From Parvibacter caecicola (GTDB lineage Bacteria > Actinomycetota > Coriobacteriia > Coriobacteriales > Eggerthellaceae), in assembly GCF_003725335.1 (NCBI RefSeq), contig NZ_QIBY01000010.1:17783-81782 (forward strand): a DNA stretch of 64,000 nt, written 5' to 3'. Below are positions 27,401 to 42,400 of the stretch, in pieces (the first letter of the stretch is position 1; every line of letters begins with the position of its first letter). Both the position numbers and the translations under genes were made by a program. A model generated the notes under the pieces. It made no database searches and was not told the origin of the DNA. It saw nothing but the letters and a program-made list of their open reading frames with translations.

Positions 27401-30400
27401 TATCGGCCACCCCGCGCTACGATGACACCAAGTTCGTGGAAACCGAGCGTGACCGTGCTGGCTTCTTCCGCACCCCCGAAGAGCCGGTGCTGGCGCTGGA
27501 CATCTACCGCAGCTACTTCGACGGCCAGTCCACCAAGGGCTACAGCTGGAATACCAGCCCCAGCACCATCAACATGGGCCAGTCGAAGATGGTGCGTTAC
27601 AAGATCGTGCTCACCAACCTCTCTGCCGAGCAGATGGAACGCCTGAACTACGTGGGCTACGAAGAGGACATGTGCACCAACCCGCAGATTTCCCAAGTGC
27701 TGCCGGTGGTGGAGGGCCTGGGTGGCTCGCAGTTCCTCGACGACAGCGTGCTGAAGTACGTGAGCCGCGATGAGCTGGCTGCCGATTTGGTGAAGTACAA
27801 AGAATACGAACGCAAGCTGGAAGAGTGGCGCGAGAACGGCTCCATTGCCGCCCAGAAGCCTGTGAACACCTCGAAGTACTACTACTTCGATGAGTCCTAC
27901 ACCTCGGTGCGCGAGGCTGGCGACCGCTATGCCAAGAACATTGACGCCGAGCAGCCCATCTGGACTTACTACGTGGCCAACATGAACGACACCAACACCG
28001 ACGTGTACCAGGTGTACAACGCCGAGACCGGTCAGTTCGAGAAGGACATTGTGTCGGCCTCCAGTTCTTCGGTGCCGCGCCTGAACAACCCCTACGTGAA
28101 CTCCAGCAACGCCGACTTCCGCGTGCAGGACAAGCTGGGCGGCGTGTCGGAGGGCTCCGATGTGAACCGTAAGTTCCTCACCTGGCACTTCACCGGCGCC
28201 CAGAGCGGCGGCGAGGTGGACAACGGCGTATTGCTGCCTGGTCAGGCGGTAATTGTTGAGCTGCTGGTGCCCTTCGACGAGAACGCTGAAACCGCAGTAG
28301 CGGAAACCTTGCTCACCACCACTGGCTACGGCTTCAAGCCGGGCACTTACAACCCCTATCTGCCCAATTCCAGCAACGACGACGGCAAAACCCGCGGTTC
28401 CGACACCGATACCCGCGACGTTAACCTGGACGGCAACACCAACCAGAGCCAGCTGTCCATGCAGCTGCGCTCGCTGGAATTCACCACCTCTACCTCGGTC
28501 AGCCAAACTAAGACGGTTACCACCGACCTTGAAAAGCAGAAGACCGAGCGCAAAGATGGCCCGGCGCCGGTTTCCGAAGGCGGTTCGCTCTCTTATGCCA
28601 ACAGCGCCGTGAACCCCGACCCCAAGCAAGACACCGCTCGCTACTACAACAACGTGGTGCTCTACGACGTGCTGCCCCATGAGGGCGACTACAACGCCTA
28701 TAACGTTGAAGTGTCGGAAATCGACCGCATTTACACCCAAGACCAGGTGAAATCCATGACTGGCTTGGGCAGTGTATCCGAGACCGTGGGCAATGTGGTG
28801 ACGGGCAACAACTACGAGTTCGAGTACACCAAAGACGGCTGGAAGCAAAAAATCGAGATTCCGATTTACAAGTACAACGAAGACGGCACCCCGATGGTGG
28901 ATGAGAACTACGACTTCATCATCGATCACTACGAGGACGGTTACCAGCCCATGAATGTGCTGGAGCCGCGCCCCCGTAACTCCCAGTGGACCGGCTACCT
29001 GATGGATTTGGACTCCATTAATGTGGTGAAGTTCTCTTCCAACGCCAACGACAACACCGGCGCCGCCGGCGTGAAGATGGTGGACGGCAAGGAAGTGTAC
29101 ATGTGGGTTGGTCCCTTCAAGAAGACCACCACCGACGGCGTGGTTACCATCGCCCCCATGGACGAAGACGGCCTGATGTGGATTTGGAAGAAGGGCGCCC
29201 TGTCCAACGAGGATGAAGACGGCGAGGAGATTCCCGAGGAAAGCCAGGAAGAAGGACGTCAGGACCTCATCGACAGCCTGCGGGAGAACCTGAGCGTTGC
29301 CATGGCCAACCGTCGCGCCAACGAGGCCCGTGAGGCCGAGTGGGTGCAGGATCGTGTGAACTACCCGGCCAACGCCCCCGAGCAAACCTTCGAGGGCTGG
29401 CTGGCTGCGAAGGGCTACACCCTGTACAGCGATGCCGACTGCACTCCTGCCAAGATGTACGAGAACAACTTCGTATCCCTCGAGGAGCTGAAGGAGTATG
29501 TGGCGGCCCATCCGGCCGAGAAGGAAACCCTGCTGCGGGCGCTGCGTTCCATTTGGGCTCAGCCGGCCGATAGCGAATACCTGTACCAGAAGGGCTACAA
29601 CCGTCTGAACTTCGACCTGGAAGCCCCGCTGAACCTGCCTAAGTTCCTGGGCAATCGCAGTGGCATGCGCGATGTGGACATGTTCTCCAGTTTGTCTGAG
29701 GATGAGCAGGAAGCACTGTTGAAGGGTGTCTCCAATGAGGAAGAGCGCGAGGCTCTGAGGGAGCAGTACAACGCCCGTTCCGGCCAGATTGCCGACGTTA
29801 CCCAGTGGAACACCTTCCTGCAGCGCGTGAACTCCGACGGCACCAACAACCGTCCATATCTGATGGAGAACGTGCGTGCCGGCGCCTTCGTGGACGCCCC
29901 GGACAACCGCGGCTACATCGGCGACTACGTGTGGATTGACTCCGACTGGTCCGGTACCCCCGAAGACGACCTGCTGGGCTACAAGCTGGACGAGAATGGC
30001 AACCCGGTTACCAACACCGTCACCGACCAAAACGGCGAAACCCTCACCACCCATATCACCGACTCCGCCTACCAGCAGTCCGCCAATGGCCGCTACCTCA
30101 TCCGCGGCCTGAACCCCGAAACTGGCGAGCGCTTCGACAACTCCACCGGCACCTGGCAGAAGTACGACGCCAATGGCAACCCGGTGGAAGGTGAGACGGT
30201 TTCCGGCAGCCGCCTGATCGACGTGGATTACGACGGCGAAACCGAGGACCCGGGCCTGAACGGTGTGAAGATTGAGCTGCTGAACCAGTACGGCAATCCG
30301 GTGAACCGCGACGGCGAATGCGTTACCCTGGTGAACGATTCCGGCACCAACCACGAGGATCGCTGGGTAATCTGCGACGCCCGTACCGGCAAGCCGCAGC

Positions 30401-33400
30401 TGGACGCCTGGGGCGCTTACATCAACGCCGACAGTGGCGCGCCGCTGTCCACCATCACCAAGACCGACTACTACGGCAACCCCGGCTACTTCATCTTCTC
30501 CAACCTGAAGCCGGGCGAGTACCGTTTGCGCTACACCTTCAACGAGGAGTACTACAACTACTCGCCCACTTCGAAGACCATCGGCATTTCCGGGGCCCAG
30601 GTTGAGGTAGAGACCGAGCACCGCGAGGCGGACGAGGCCGCCAACACCCCGGCGGCGCTGATTGTGACCACCGGCACCATCAAGGTGGAAGCGGTGGCCT
30701 ACGACACCGACTGGGTGAACAAGGCCGATTACGACCAGCTGAAGGACAAGATCCACCAGGATTACGACCAGCGCGCCACCGGCTACAAGCTGGGCATCGC
30801 CCAGGGCGTCACCTTCGAGGGCGTGGCCTACCGCGACGACATGCTGGCCGACGGCACCATGGAGGCCGACGAGAACATCAACTCGCTGCTGGACTCCCAG
30901 GGCACCGGCAGCGGTGACAACTGGCAGCGGATGAAGGGCGCCAGCCTGGCGGAGGAGAAGCGTCTGGAAGACATCCAGATCAACGTGTACGAGACCACCC
31001 GCGATGAGAACGGCAACGTGATCATCTCCAGCAAGATTGCCACCGACGCCGACGGCAACCTGGCCACGCTGCGCACCGGCACCGACGGCTTCTTCCGCTT
31101 CCGCCTGCGCCCCGGCACCTACATCCTGAAGGCGGCCAACACGGTGAGCAACCGCCTGATCAAGCCCACCCTTACCACGTGGGTGAACGATCCGCTTACC
31201 CTGCCCAACGCCGGCGACGACACCCTGCCCGACAACGATCCGCTGCGCGAGCCGCTGGTGTACGACGAGAAGGCCATCGTGGTTGAGGTGGACGAAGACG
31301 GCAACATGCACGAGGTGGAGCAGGACGTGCCCATCTACGATAACGACCTGCGCTACGTTTCCGGATCGGCCCGTACCTACCCGTTCAGCGCCGATTTGCC
31401 CATGGTGCCCGGCACCGTTACCACCGACCCCGCCACCGGCCGCGTTATCACCGGTGTGGCCATCTACGAAGACGAGGAGAATCCCTGGATGGGCTATGCC
31501 CGCCAGAACAAGTTCGCCCTGGGCTACGTGGACGGCACCAAGGGCTACGTGGGCAACACCGTGTGGAACGACGCCAACTACGACGGCATCCAGCAGGATG
31601 ACGAAGAGGGCATCGGCCAGGGCCGCGACGACAACGGCGTGAAGGTGAAGATGGAGCAGTGGTACTACGCTCCCACCACCGCCGACGACATTACCGACGA
31701 GCAGTTCGGCGGCGAAGGCGCCACCGTGGCTGCCGACGGCACCATCCTGAAGGGCGACGGCAGCGCCACCGAGTTCGTGCTGAGCGCCGCCTACATCGTG
31801 GACCGCTCCGGCAAGCCCACTGGCGAAACCGCCAAGGCCGACGAGAGCGGCACCTGGCACGTGCTGGCAACCGACGGCACCGACACCGGCAAGACGGTGG
31901 ATGGCTTCCGCAAGGTGCTGGACGCCGAGGGCAACCAAACCGGCAGCTTCATGGAGCTGCCGCGCATCCGCAAGGTGCTGGGGGAGAACAGCTACGAAGA
32001 CATGTACAAGTGGCGTTTGTACCCGGCCGTTTGGGGCCTGAAGGATCCGGCCAACGTGGATACCGATGCCGGCGAGTCCATCGGCAGCGATGGCAAGGTG
32101 TACGACGCCCAGGGCAACCTGGCCCAAGAGTTCAAGGGCGCCCTGCGCGAGGCCTGGACCGGCGAGGCCGCCAGTGCCGGCACCTACCTATTCCGCGACG
32201 TGTCCACCTACGTGGTGGATCCGACCCAGGTGAGCGACAACACCATCTCCGAGGACTACAAGACCAAGTACTTGGCCGGTTACCGTTTGCGCATCGACCA
32301 GGAAGACCTGGCCACCCTGGACGAGGACTACGCTGTAACCCTGCGCGACGCCGTGATTTGGGACGAGGCCAACCAAACTTGGATGCACACCATCGACGGC
32401 GACAGCGACATGATGAGCAAAGCGGTGGCCACCAGCGTGCTTTCCCAGGCGGAAGCCGAGTACGACTACTACGGCAACAAGCTTGACCCGCAGCAGATGA
32501 CCGACGGCAGCCGTCTGGACGGCAAGACCACCCTTACTTACTATCTGAACGAGCCGGGCAGCATGCACGAAACCGGTTCCTTCGATGACGAGTACATCGT
32601 GCTTGCCGCCATCGGCAAGATGTCCGCCAACCCGGTGGCCTTCACCAACTTCGATGAGGGCACGGTGAACCAGGTGGAGTACACCACCACCTACACCAAC
32701 GAAACCGAGCGGGCCCAGTTCGTGACCATCCTGGATCCGAAGCCGCGCGAGAGCGCCGGCCTGAACGCCGATGACGTGGCTGCGGGCGAGACCGATGCCA
32801 ACTGGGTGAAGGTGATCGACTACTCCATCACCAAGACCGATGTGCCTAACGGCGAGGCGTCGCCCACCCTGGGCACCATCGACCCGAACTACATGGATAA
32901 CAACCTGGGTGCCTGCGTGCAGTTCAAGGGCGTGCTGGTGCCGGCCGGCGAGACGGTTACCGTGAAGGTGAAGTACGAGCTGCGCACCATGAAGACCGTG
33001 GTGCACAGCTCCACCATCTACACCGGCTCTTCCGCCGCCAGCCTGCAGGAAGACCAGATGGAAACCAACACCATCAACCACAAGGTTATCCGCGACATGG
33101 ACGGTCGCGAGCCCAAGCTGCCCACCCAGGAATGGCTGGACGCCAACGGCGCCTACGTGACCGACTACAACGCCAAGGCCGACGCCGACAACGCCGCCGC
33201 CCTGGAGGCCAACGAAGACGTGGCGCTGCGGGACGACGAAGTGCGTCCCGACTTCGACGCCATCCGCGCCGGTATCTCCATCGACCAAGCGGACGCGGCC
33301 CTGAAGGAGCTGTACGAGTACAACGCCGCGGTGGAGGCCTACAACGCGGCTTGGACCGCCATTAACCAGGCGCGCCAGGAAGCGGGGGCCAACACGGTGG

Positions 33401-36400
33401 CCTTCACCTCGCTCACCCAGAAGATTGGCCTGAACACCAACGCTGCCTTCGTGGCGGCGGTGGACGCCGAGTGGAACAATGCCCAGGCCATCAAGCTGCG
33501 TATGCCCGCCGAGGTGTACGAGCCGCCGGCTCCCTCTACCTTCAACCCCGCCAACAAGGAATTCAACGTCTACATTGGCGAGGACGGCGCCGAGCACAAC
33601 TACACGGCCGAGCAGAAGAACGACGTGTACCAAGACTTCTTCAGCAACTTCGTGCAGGAGTGGCAGAACGTGCTGGGCTTCTACTACAAGAGCCCGCTGA
33701 ACAACAAGGAATACGGCCCCACCGTGGGCGCCTCCGACCTGAAGCCGGGCCAGACCATGGCCGAGCGCTTCCCGCAGTTGGTCACTAACGTGAAGCTGGT
33801 GTTCAACAACCGCGCCGGTTCGGGCGTCAGCGGCGGCTACCTGCCCCAGGATTACTACGACGACTACACCAAGTGGTACAACGGCAACTTCTCCTACACT
33901 GCCGCCACCCAAGTGGTGACCGAAGAAATGGCGAAGACGCCCATCACCACCCAGGACAAGGACGGCAACGACGTTACCCGCTACGTGTACACCGACCCCA
34001 ACGGCGTGATTTACGAGATTGGCGAAGACGCGCCGGTGTTCAAGCAGGTTACCAACGATGCCAGCCAGTACCCGCTGGCGGGCAAGCAGGTGCTGCGTCA
34101 CCCGCTGAATGGCCAAACCTACGAGATTGGCCAGCTGTACCCGGCCTTCACCTACGATGAGGGCACCAACACCTATACCCCCAAGAAGCAGACAGTAACC
34201 GCCACCATGGCCACCGATGTGGACGACGACAAAAATCCGGTGTGGATCGACCCGGTGACGGGAGCCGCTTTCAAGGTGGGCGATCAGGCGCCGCTGAACG
34301 AGACGCTGGAACGCGGCAACAAGTTCCTCACCAACGACGACAGCCAAATGGTGTGGACGAGCCCTGCCACTGGCGACGACTACAAGGTGGGCGACTGGTA
34401 CCAGGTATACGAGAGCGATTTCATCGGCTACAAGGCCATGTACGACCAGTTGAAGGCTGCCTACGATGTCGCCGAAGCCAAGTACAATGCGGCATTGGCG
34501 GTATACAACACTTTGAACGACGAGAACACCACCTACCGCAGCCTGTACAAGCAGTGGGCAGCCGACAAGGCCGAGTACGAGGCCGAGATTGACTATTCCG
34601 CCGGCAAGCTGGTGCTGAAGGCGGGCGAGGCGCATCTGGATACCATCTACGATTTGGGCGACGCGTCCCGCCTGTTCAACTGGGACGTGGGCCTGCGGGC
34701 TGTGCCGCGCGCCAACATCACCGGCCGCGTGTGGGACGACACCCTGCAGGAAGAGGCTTACAACGAACTGCTGGCCATGGTGGAGAACCCCGCCGAGGTG
34801 ATTGACGGCCTGAACGCCGAAATTGCCGAGCTGCAGGCGCAGCTGGACGCCTCCACCAGCGCTACCGAAAAGGCCAGCCTCACCAGCCAGATTGAGAAGC
34901 TGCAGGCCAAGGTTGCCAAGGCCCAGGTGGCGGCCACCGAGTTCGCCGCCCAGGACATTGCCGCGCTGTACAAGAAGCGCGCCTACAACGGCATCCAGGA
35001 CGGCCCGGTGCTGGCGCAAGATGGCACCGAGCTGCTGCCGGCCGAGCCGGGCATCGCCGACGAGGATGTGTACCTCACCCAGTGGTTCTACCTGCCCATT
35101 CAAGTGGAAGATCAGGAGGCCTTCAACGCCCTGAGCGACGAAGAGAAGGCGGCCACCCTGAAAGAGCTGGCGCTGCCCATGCTGGCGGACGCCTACCTCA
35201 CCGAGGAAGGGGCCGAGTACGCGCTGGGCGCCAAGGACTACGACGTGGCCAGCGACTTCAGCGGCCTGTGGGTGCGCAACCCGCTGTTTGGCATGGATAC
35301 CTACACCGGCAAGTGGGAGAAGCGGGAAGTAGCCGATGACACCACTCCCGACGACGGCGTGATCGATGCCGGCACTGCCGCCGACAAGGGCGGTAAGAAG
35401 CGGCTGGTGGGCCCCCGCACCGAAGGGGCCTGGCAGGTGCGCGAGAAGCAGGGCGTGATTGCGGTGAAAACCGCCGGCACCACCGCGGTGCCGGTGACCG
35501 AAGAGGTGCAGGACGGCAATGGCGGCATCATCAATCAGCCGGTAACCGATCCCGAAACCGGTGAGCCTCTGTACACCTACGACGAGAGCACCAACGGCAT
35601 TTACAACTTCAACGAGCTGCCCTCCGCCTTCACGGCTCCCAATGGCAGCCACTTCCTGGCCAGCTATCGGGTGGAACTGGGCGTGCTGAAGCAGCAGGAG
35701 GCCAACGTAACTCTGAACGACGAGGCCCAGGCGGCCGAGGGCACCAGCCTGCCGCTGGTGCAGATCGACGATGAGAACGCGCCGCTGTTCGCTGGCTCGC
35801 AGCAGGACAACACCACCTGGAACCTGACCGACTATCATGCGCCCGCTTGGCGCAGCGGCACCCCAGTGGCTGCTGGCGAGGGCGAAGAGCAGTCCAAGCC
35901 GCTGAACAGCGCCGACGTGGACAGCGATGCCAGCTCCGCCAAGGGCGTGGCCGGCGGCTACTCCTTCACCGCGCTGGAAACCGTGGTTACCGTGAAGGGC
36001 GAAAGTGTTACCGGCCTGCGGGCCCACAGCGGCCACATCATCCTGGCCGGCGTGGCGGCCGACAACACCGGCAGCGCCACCGACCCCGACTTGGACGACA
36101 ACAACATTCAGGTGTCGAAGGTGACGGTTGCGCTGGAAGATGTGCTGAACCCGAACCCCACCGCCCAGGACAACGCGCCCGGCATCCCCGAGGGCCAGCT
36201 GGTTACCTACGACTGGCTGGATTACCGCCCGCTGCTGGACGAGAACGGCAACGAGCAGAAGGACGAGAACGGCGACATCCTGCGCGGCGCCCAGGGCGGC
36301 GACGCCGGTGAGATGCACCTGATGCGGCCCACCATCACCGGTCAGGTGTGGATGGACGACAACAACGACGGCTTGAACCAGAGCCGTGGCGAGGGTGCCA

Positions 36401-39400
36401 CCGAGGCGGGCGTGGCCGGCATGCAGCTGACGCTGGAGCGCTACTACACCGCCGCCAACCAGGCCACTTGGAACGACGAAACCGACAGCTGGGAGGCACC
36501 GGCCGCCAGCAGTGATGGCTGGCATCTCGATCCCACCTGGGCCAGCGATGAAGACTACGCCGCCTACGCCGCCGATGTAACCCGCGGCCTGCCCGGCACC
36601 GACAACTTCGCAGCCGGCACCACCTGGGTGCATGTGGCCATCAGCTTCAGCGATGCCACGGCTGAGGAGCGCAACGTGTTCGGCAACGTGGTGAAGGAAG
36701 CGGCGCCGGCCACCAGCCCCAGCGCCACCGAGTTCGCCGCCATGAGCGACGCCGACAAGAAGGCGGCGTTGGAAGCGGTCGCGGCCGATATGCTGGTAAC
36801 CGACGGTGCCATCGTGGCCGATGCCGCCCGTACCGGCGTATGGGTGTCCACCGCCGCCGACGGCGCCGACCACAATACCGTGACCGACGAGGCGGGCAAC
36901 TACAGCTTCGGCAACCTGCGCACCCATGGCGTGGTGTACCTGGACGCCGACGGCAACAGCGTTGACGCCAACGGCAAGGCTATCACCCCCGAGAAGGCCG
37001 CCAGCAGCCAGCTGGTGATTTACGGCTACCGGGTGCGCATGACCGACGCCGATTGGTGGAACCGCTACTACGGCACCGCCAAGTACCTGCAGGGCAACGA
37101 CTACTCCGCCGCCGGCACCAGCTACACCGAGGACAGCGACCTCATCTACAACAGCGGTTACTTGATGGCCAGCCAAGTGAGCGGCGGCGCCGACGAGTAC
37201 ACCGTGCTGCTGGACGCCCCCAACGACGAAACGGTGGAGTCCACCAAGGCCGGCGCCCTGAACTCCAACAACCCCAACCAGAACACCCCCGACTTCATGG
37301 ACTACAGCCTGGCGCCTACTGTGGATTTGCCGCTGTACGAAGTGTTGACCGACAAGCAAGTGGCCGGCGGCGTGGTGATGCTGAGCGAGGGTGACGAGGA
37401 GAAGCCCACCTATGAGGCTTCCATCGTGTACGACCTGGGTCGCCCTGCCAACCGCAGCGGCAACGATGCCGGCCTGCGAGAGCCGGTGCGCGAGACCATC
37501 TCCGGCACCATCTTCCGCGACGACTACAACGCCGACTTCGGCACCGCCGGCGGCGAGGACTACGACCGCACCGACGCGGACGGCTTCGTGCAGCAAGACC
37601 CGGCCGGCGACACTCCGGTAAACCCGCTGAACACTGCCGGCATCTACGACGGCATCTTCACCCGCATCCTGGGCGACGATGGCACCAGGCAGACGGTGAC
37701 CGGCGACACCGGCCTGGCGGGCAAGAAGGTTATCCTGAAGCAGTGGTACTTCGTGCCGGCTGCCGAGGCCTACACTTACAACAAGACCGCCGACGCCACC
37801 GAGGACACTCCCGAACAGGGTACCTACAGCCTGAACGAGCCGTGGGCCGCTTTGGCCGAGGCGGACGACAACTCTATCCAGTGGGTGCTGGGCGATGACA
37901 GCGTGGCCTACCGCGCCGCCGACGTGACTGACCAGCAGCTGGCCGACCTCAAGGGCATCTGGGTGCTGAACCGCGCCTTTGGCAACGACGGCTACACTCG
38001 CGCCGAGGCGGGCGTGACCGAGGAGGCGCCGGTGACCAACCAGCGCACCTTCGTCATCCCCGGTGCTACTTATATAGAGAACGTGGGCGTGTGGCTGCAC
38101 ACCGACGACACCATCTGGGCCGAAGAGGCCGACGAGAACGGCCTGCTGCCGCTGGCCACCTTCGCCGGCGACTACGCCTTCGAGAACCTGCCCACCCGCT
38201 TCGTTTCGCCTTACATCCCCGGCAGCGTGGCCACCGACGGCCGCCCGGCCGAAGGGGATCAGCCGGCCGTGCCCGCCGCGCCTGCGGTGGCCCCCACCAT
38301 GTCGGCCGAGTACTTGGCCGGCTATACCGTGGAGGTGCAGGGCGGCGCCATCACCGAGGATGATGCCGAGAGCATCAACGGCCTGCCCGCCACTCTGCTG
38401 CAGCAGGGCACAACCGATAGCGACGCGGTGAACTCCAACGCCATGAGCGCCAACAACGCTGGCAGCAACCCCGCCTACAGCGGCTACGAAACCGGAAACT
38501 ACCCGCTGGCCTGGAACGAGACTTCCGTGCAGAGCCTGCTGTCCGCCGAGGGCAGCGCTGCCAACCCGGCCGAGGCGCCCGAGGGCACCAACACCGTGAA
38601 GGCCACCCTGGACGGCAAGATTGTGCTGGCGGCCCGCGGCAGCGTGGAAGCCGCTTCCGGCGACCGCATGGACGCCGCCACCTTCATCACCGGTGAAGAA
38701 GAGGGCAACGTGACCGGGGCCGATGTGGCCTTCGGCACCGCCGGCCAGTACTACAAGAAGCACGAGCGCACCGCCGCTGCTGCCGGCAGCATGTTCGGCA
38801 ACGGTGCCGCTTACGGCGCCGCCATCGAAGAGGGCCACGACCCCCGTACCAACCAGGTGCTGGTGTTCGACCTCTCCAACGGCGTGTCCGGCGTGAACGG
38901 CGGCCTGTCCGTGCCCGGCTCCCAGAACGTGAACGGCGGCTTCGGCGAGTTCGGCTACACCACCATCAACGGCAAGGTGTGGCGCGACCACAACTTCGAC
39001 GGCATCCTGAACCCGGGCGAAGAGCTGCTGAGCGGCCACACCCTGTCGGTCACCCAGTGGTTCTACCTGCCGGAGGGCGCCACCACCGCCGCTGGCGAAA
39101 GCCTGCTGGACATCGTGAAGGCCAACCTGTACAACCCCGCCACCGGCGAGGGCGCCTTCGTGATCGACGAGGCCACCGACAAGAAGACCTCCGATACGGA
39201 CACCCGCCACGGCAACGGTGTGTGGGTGAGCGTGAAGAACGCCGGTGCCGAAGGGGCCGCCAGCAGCTTCGCCCGTCCCGATTCCATCACCAACGACGCG
39301 GGCAAGTACTTCTTCAACCAGCTGCCCAGCTACGTGTACCTGGCCACCAGCACCCAGGGCGAAGGCGACGACGCCGAAACCCGCCTGCAGGTGATCCAGC

Positions 39401-42400
39401 CTAACGACACCACCGACACCGGCGAGGCCAACGCCGTGGCGCTGGACGAGTTGTTCCTCACCGCCTACCGCATCACCCTGGCGGAGGTGGCCCCCAGCTT
39501 CGGCCTCACCACCACCCATGTGGGCGTGAATGTGGGCCAGAAGGACTTTGGCAAGGATTATGACCCGGCAAATGGCGATAAGCTGGATTCCATCACCGTG
39601 CCCGTCACCGGCGGTGCGGCGCTGGAGGATTCCGACTCCGACGCTTCCCGCGACGAGAACGGCAAGGTTATCTCCATCAAGCAGGAGTACTTCGACAACT
39701 CCTTCGACACCAACCTCACCTTCGGCGAGAATGCCGACAAGGACGCCGACGACTATCTGAACAACAACCACGACGGCGCGGCCCCGTGGCGCACCGACGG
39801 CTATGTGATTGTGGCCGAGCGCGCTGCTAAGGCCAACCAATTCACCAGCGGCGAGGAGGGTGCTGTGAAGCGCACCGACTTCACCACCTACCAGTACGAG
39901 CAGATTTACAACGGCGTGCGCTACGACGTGCCGCGCCCGATGTTCGTGCAGAAGGCGGGCGACGCCGGTCTGGTGAAGATTCCGCGCAGCAGCCTCACCG
40001 GCCGTGTGTGGGATGACACCGGTGCCCTCACCTTCAATGAGGACGGCACCACCGCGGTGGATCAGTTCGGCAACCTGGTGTACAACACCGCCACCGGCTA
40101 CAACGGCATCCAGGACGCCGACGAGCGCGGCCTGGGCAACCAGGTGATCTACCTCACCCAGTGGTACTGGAAGGCGGCCATGAACGAGGGCGCCAACACC
40201 AGCGCCGTGAGCGGCGAGGGCGAATGGGTGCAGAACACCGGCTTCGGCGCCGACCGCTACACCTCCAACAAGGAGCTACTGACCAGCGACGATAAGTTCC
40301 TGTACCCGAACGGCACCGACGAGCTGCGCACCAACGCTGCCGGCGACGGCAAGCAAACTTTGTACTTCGTCACCAAGGGCGGCGAGCTGGTGGCTGGCTA
40401 CAGCGCCACCAAGGTGCTGCTGGCCGACGGCACCCTGCGCGACCGCGTGGTTACCGTGCCCAGCCAGGACGACCCCGACCAGATGGTGGAAGTGGACACC
40501 ATCGCCGAGGGGCTGAAGCCGGGCGTGCTGGCGCTGCTCACCTCTGACGCCGAGGGCACCGAGGGCCAGTGGCTGGCCGGGCAGCTGCCCACTGCCTACG
40601 TGGACGACCACGACAACTACTACCTGGCCGGTTACCAGGCCGAGCTGGCTTCGCTGTACGGCGAGCACAGCAACGCCGTCGACGATACCGACAACCAGTG
40701 GATGCTCACCCGCTACCACGAGAACAACGGCGCCACCGTGGCCGATGTGAACGGCACCGCCACCGTGCTGGGCGACTCCGACGTGGCTCTGGAGAACTTC
40801 GACGACGCCACCACCGGCATTGCCGGCGGCATGGTGATCGCCAACCGCGTGGGCACCGCCACTACCGGCGTGGCCTCCGATGGCACCGCCCTGGACGGCA
40901 GCGCGCAAGAGCGCACCGCCCGCAACCACGAGGGCCTCACCATCCTGGCCCACCAGGTGGCCCTGCCCGCCGAACCGGCCGACGACGCCTCCGACGAGGA
41001 AGTGGCCGCTTACGAGAGCGCCAAGCGCGCCTTCGAGGCCAATCCCGACGCCCACATCACCCTGCCGGCCGGCGCTGGTCAGGGCCAGGGCGAGGAAACC
41101 TACGACTGGATTCTGGAGAACGTGATTGAGGCGGAGGAGGTTGAGGGCGAAACCGTCATCAACCGCTACGCCTACCCGCTCACCGCTGCCGAGGCCGGCG
41201 ACGTGGGCCAGGTGGAAGCGCCGCGCCAGAGCATCTCCGGCGTGATTTGGGACGACCTGGACAACGACGGCATCCGCAAGCTGTTCGGCAAGCAAGTGAA
41301 GATGGAAACCGTGTGGGATGCCGACGGCCTGCACAAGCATGAAGTGCCGGTTAAGGACGAGAACGGCAACCTGGTGTACGAGACGGTGCCCGGCGAGCCT
41401 GGCATCGAGGGCATCGCCATCGCGCTGGAGCGCTACTACCTGGTGGCCCAGCGCACGGCCGACGGCTCTTACGAGATGGTGCCTGGCAGCAGCTGGACGC
41501 TGGATACCAACTGGGCCGACGAGGCCAGCTACGAGGCCTACGGCAAGGACGCCACCGCTGGTTTGGTGAAGACCCTGAACGGTACCACCTTCGCCCGCAC
41601 CACCACTACCGACGCCGAGGGCAACTTCTCCTTCAACCACCTGCCCAGCCACGCATGGGTGAGCGTGGGCGAGGGCGACGCTGCCACCACCGAGCTGCGC
41701 ATCTACGGTTATCGCACCCGTGTGATTGATGGCGCGCTGTTCGACCGCAGCCTGAGCGTGGCCAAGTACCTGCAGGGCACCACCACCGCCACCGACGGTG
41801 ACGGCAAGGTGTACCAGGCCTACGAGGTGGATTCCGACCTCATTTACAACAGCGGGTATCTGATGGCCGACGGCGAGTACGCGGTGCTGCTGAACACCAT
41901 CACCGAGGAAAGCCCCCGCACCAACCATGTGAAGCTGCTGGCTTCCGGCAACGCCGGCCAGAACCTGGCTGACCGCAATGGCGGCACCCCTGCCGCGGTG
42001 GCCAGCCGCTACGGCGCCAGCCTGGTGGACACCGTGGCCGAAACCGGCCTGCCCACCACCTACGCGCCGCTGTACGATCGCACCGCCAACTACGAAGGAG
42101 CGGAAAGCTACCTGGTGGCCGATAAGGCCGAGGGCGACGCCGGCGCTTACTATTATGTATACGACTTAGGGTTGGGCGCCAACCGCACCGCCAACGACGG
42201 CGGCCTGCGCCAGCCTGCCGAAAGCAGCATCGCCGGCCAGGTGTTCAACGACGCCGACTACGACGGCACCACCAAGAACACCGGCGCCGACGAGGAGGGC
42301 AACGAGACGGTGGCCGATGAACTGGGCTTCGCCGGCAAGAAGGTGCTGCTGAAGCAGTGGTACTTGAAGGACGGCCAGTGGATCCAGAACACCAACTTCG

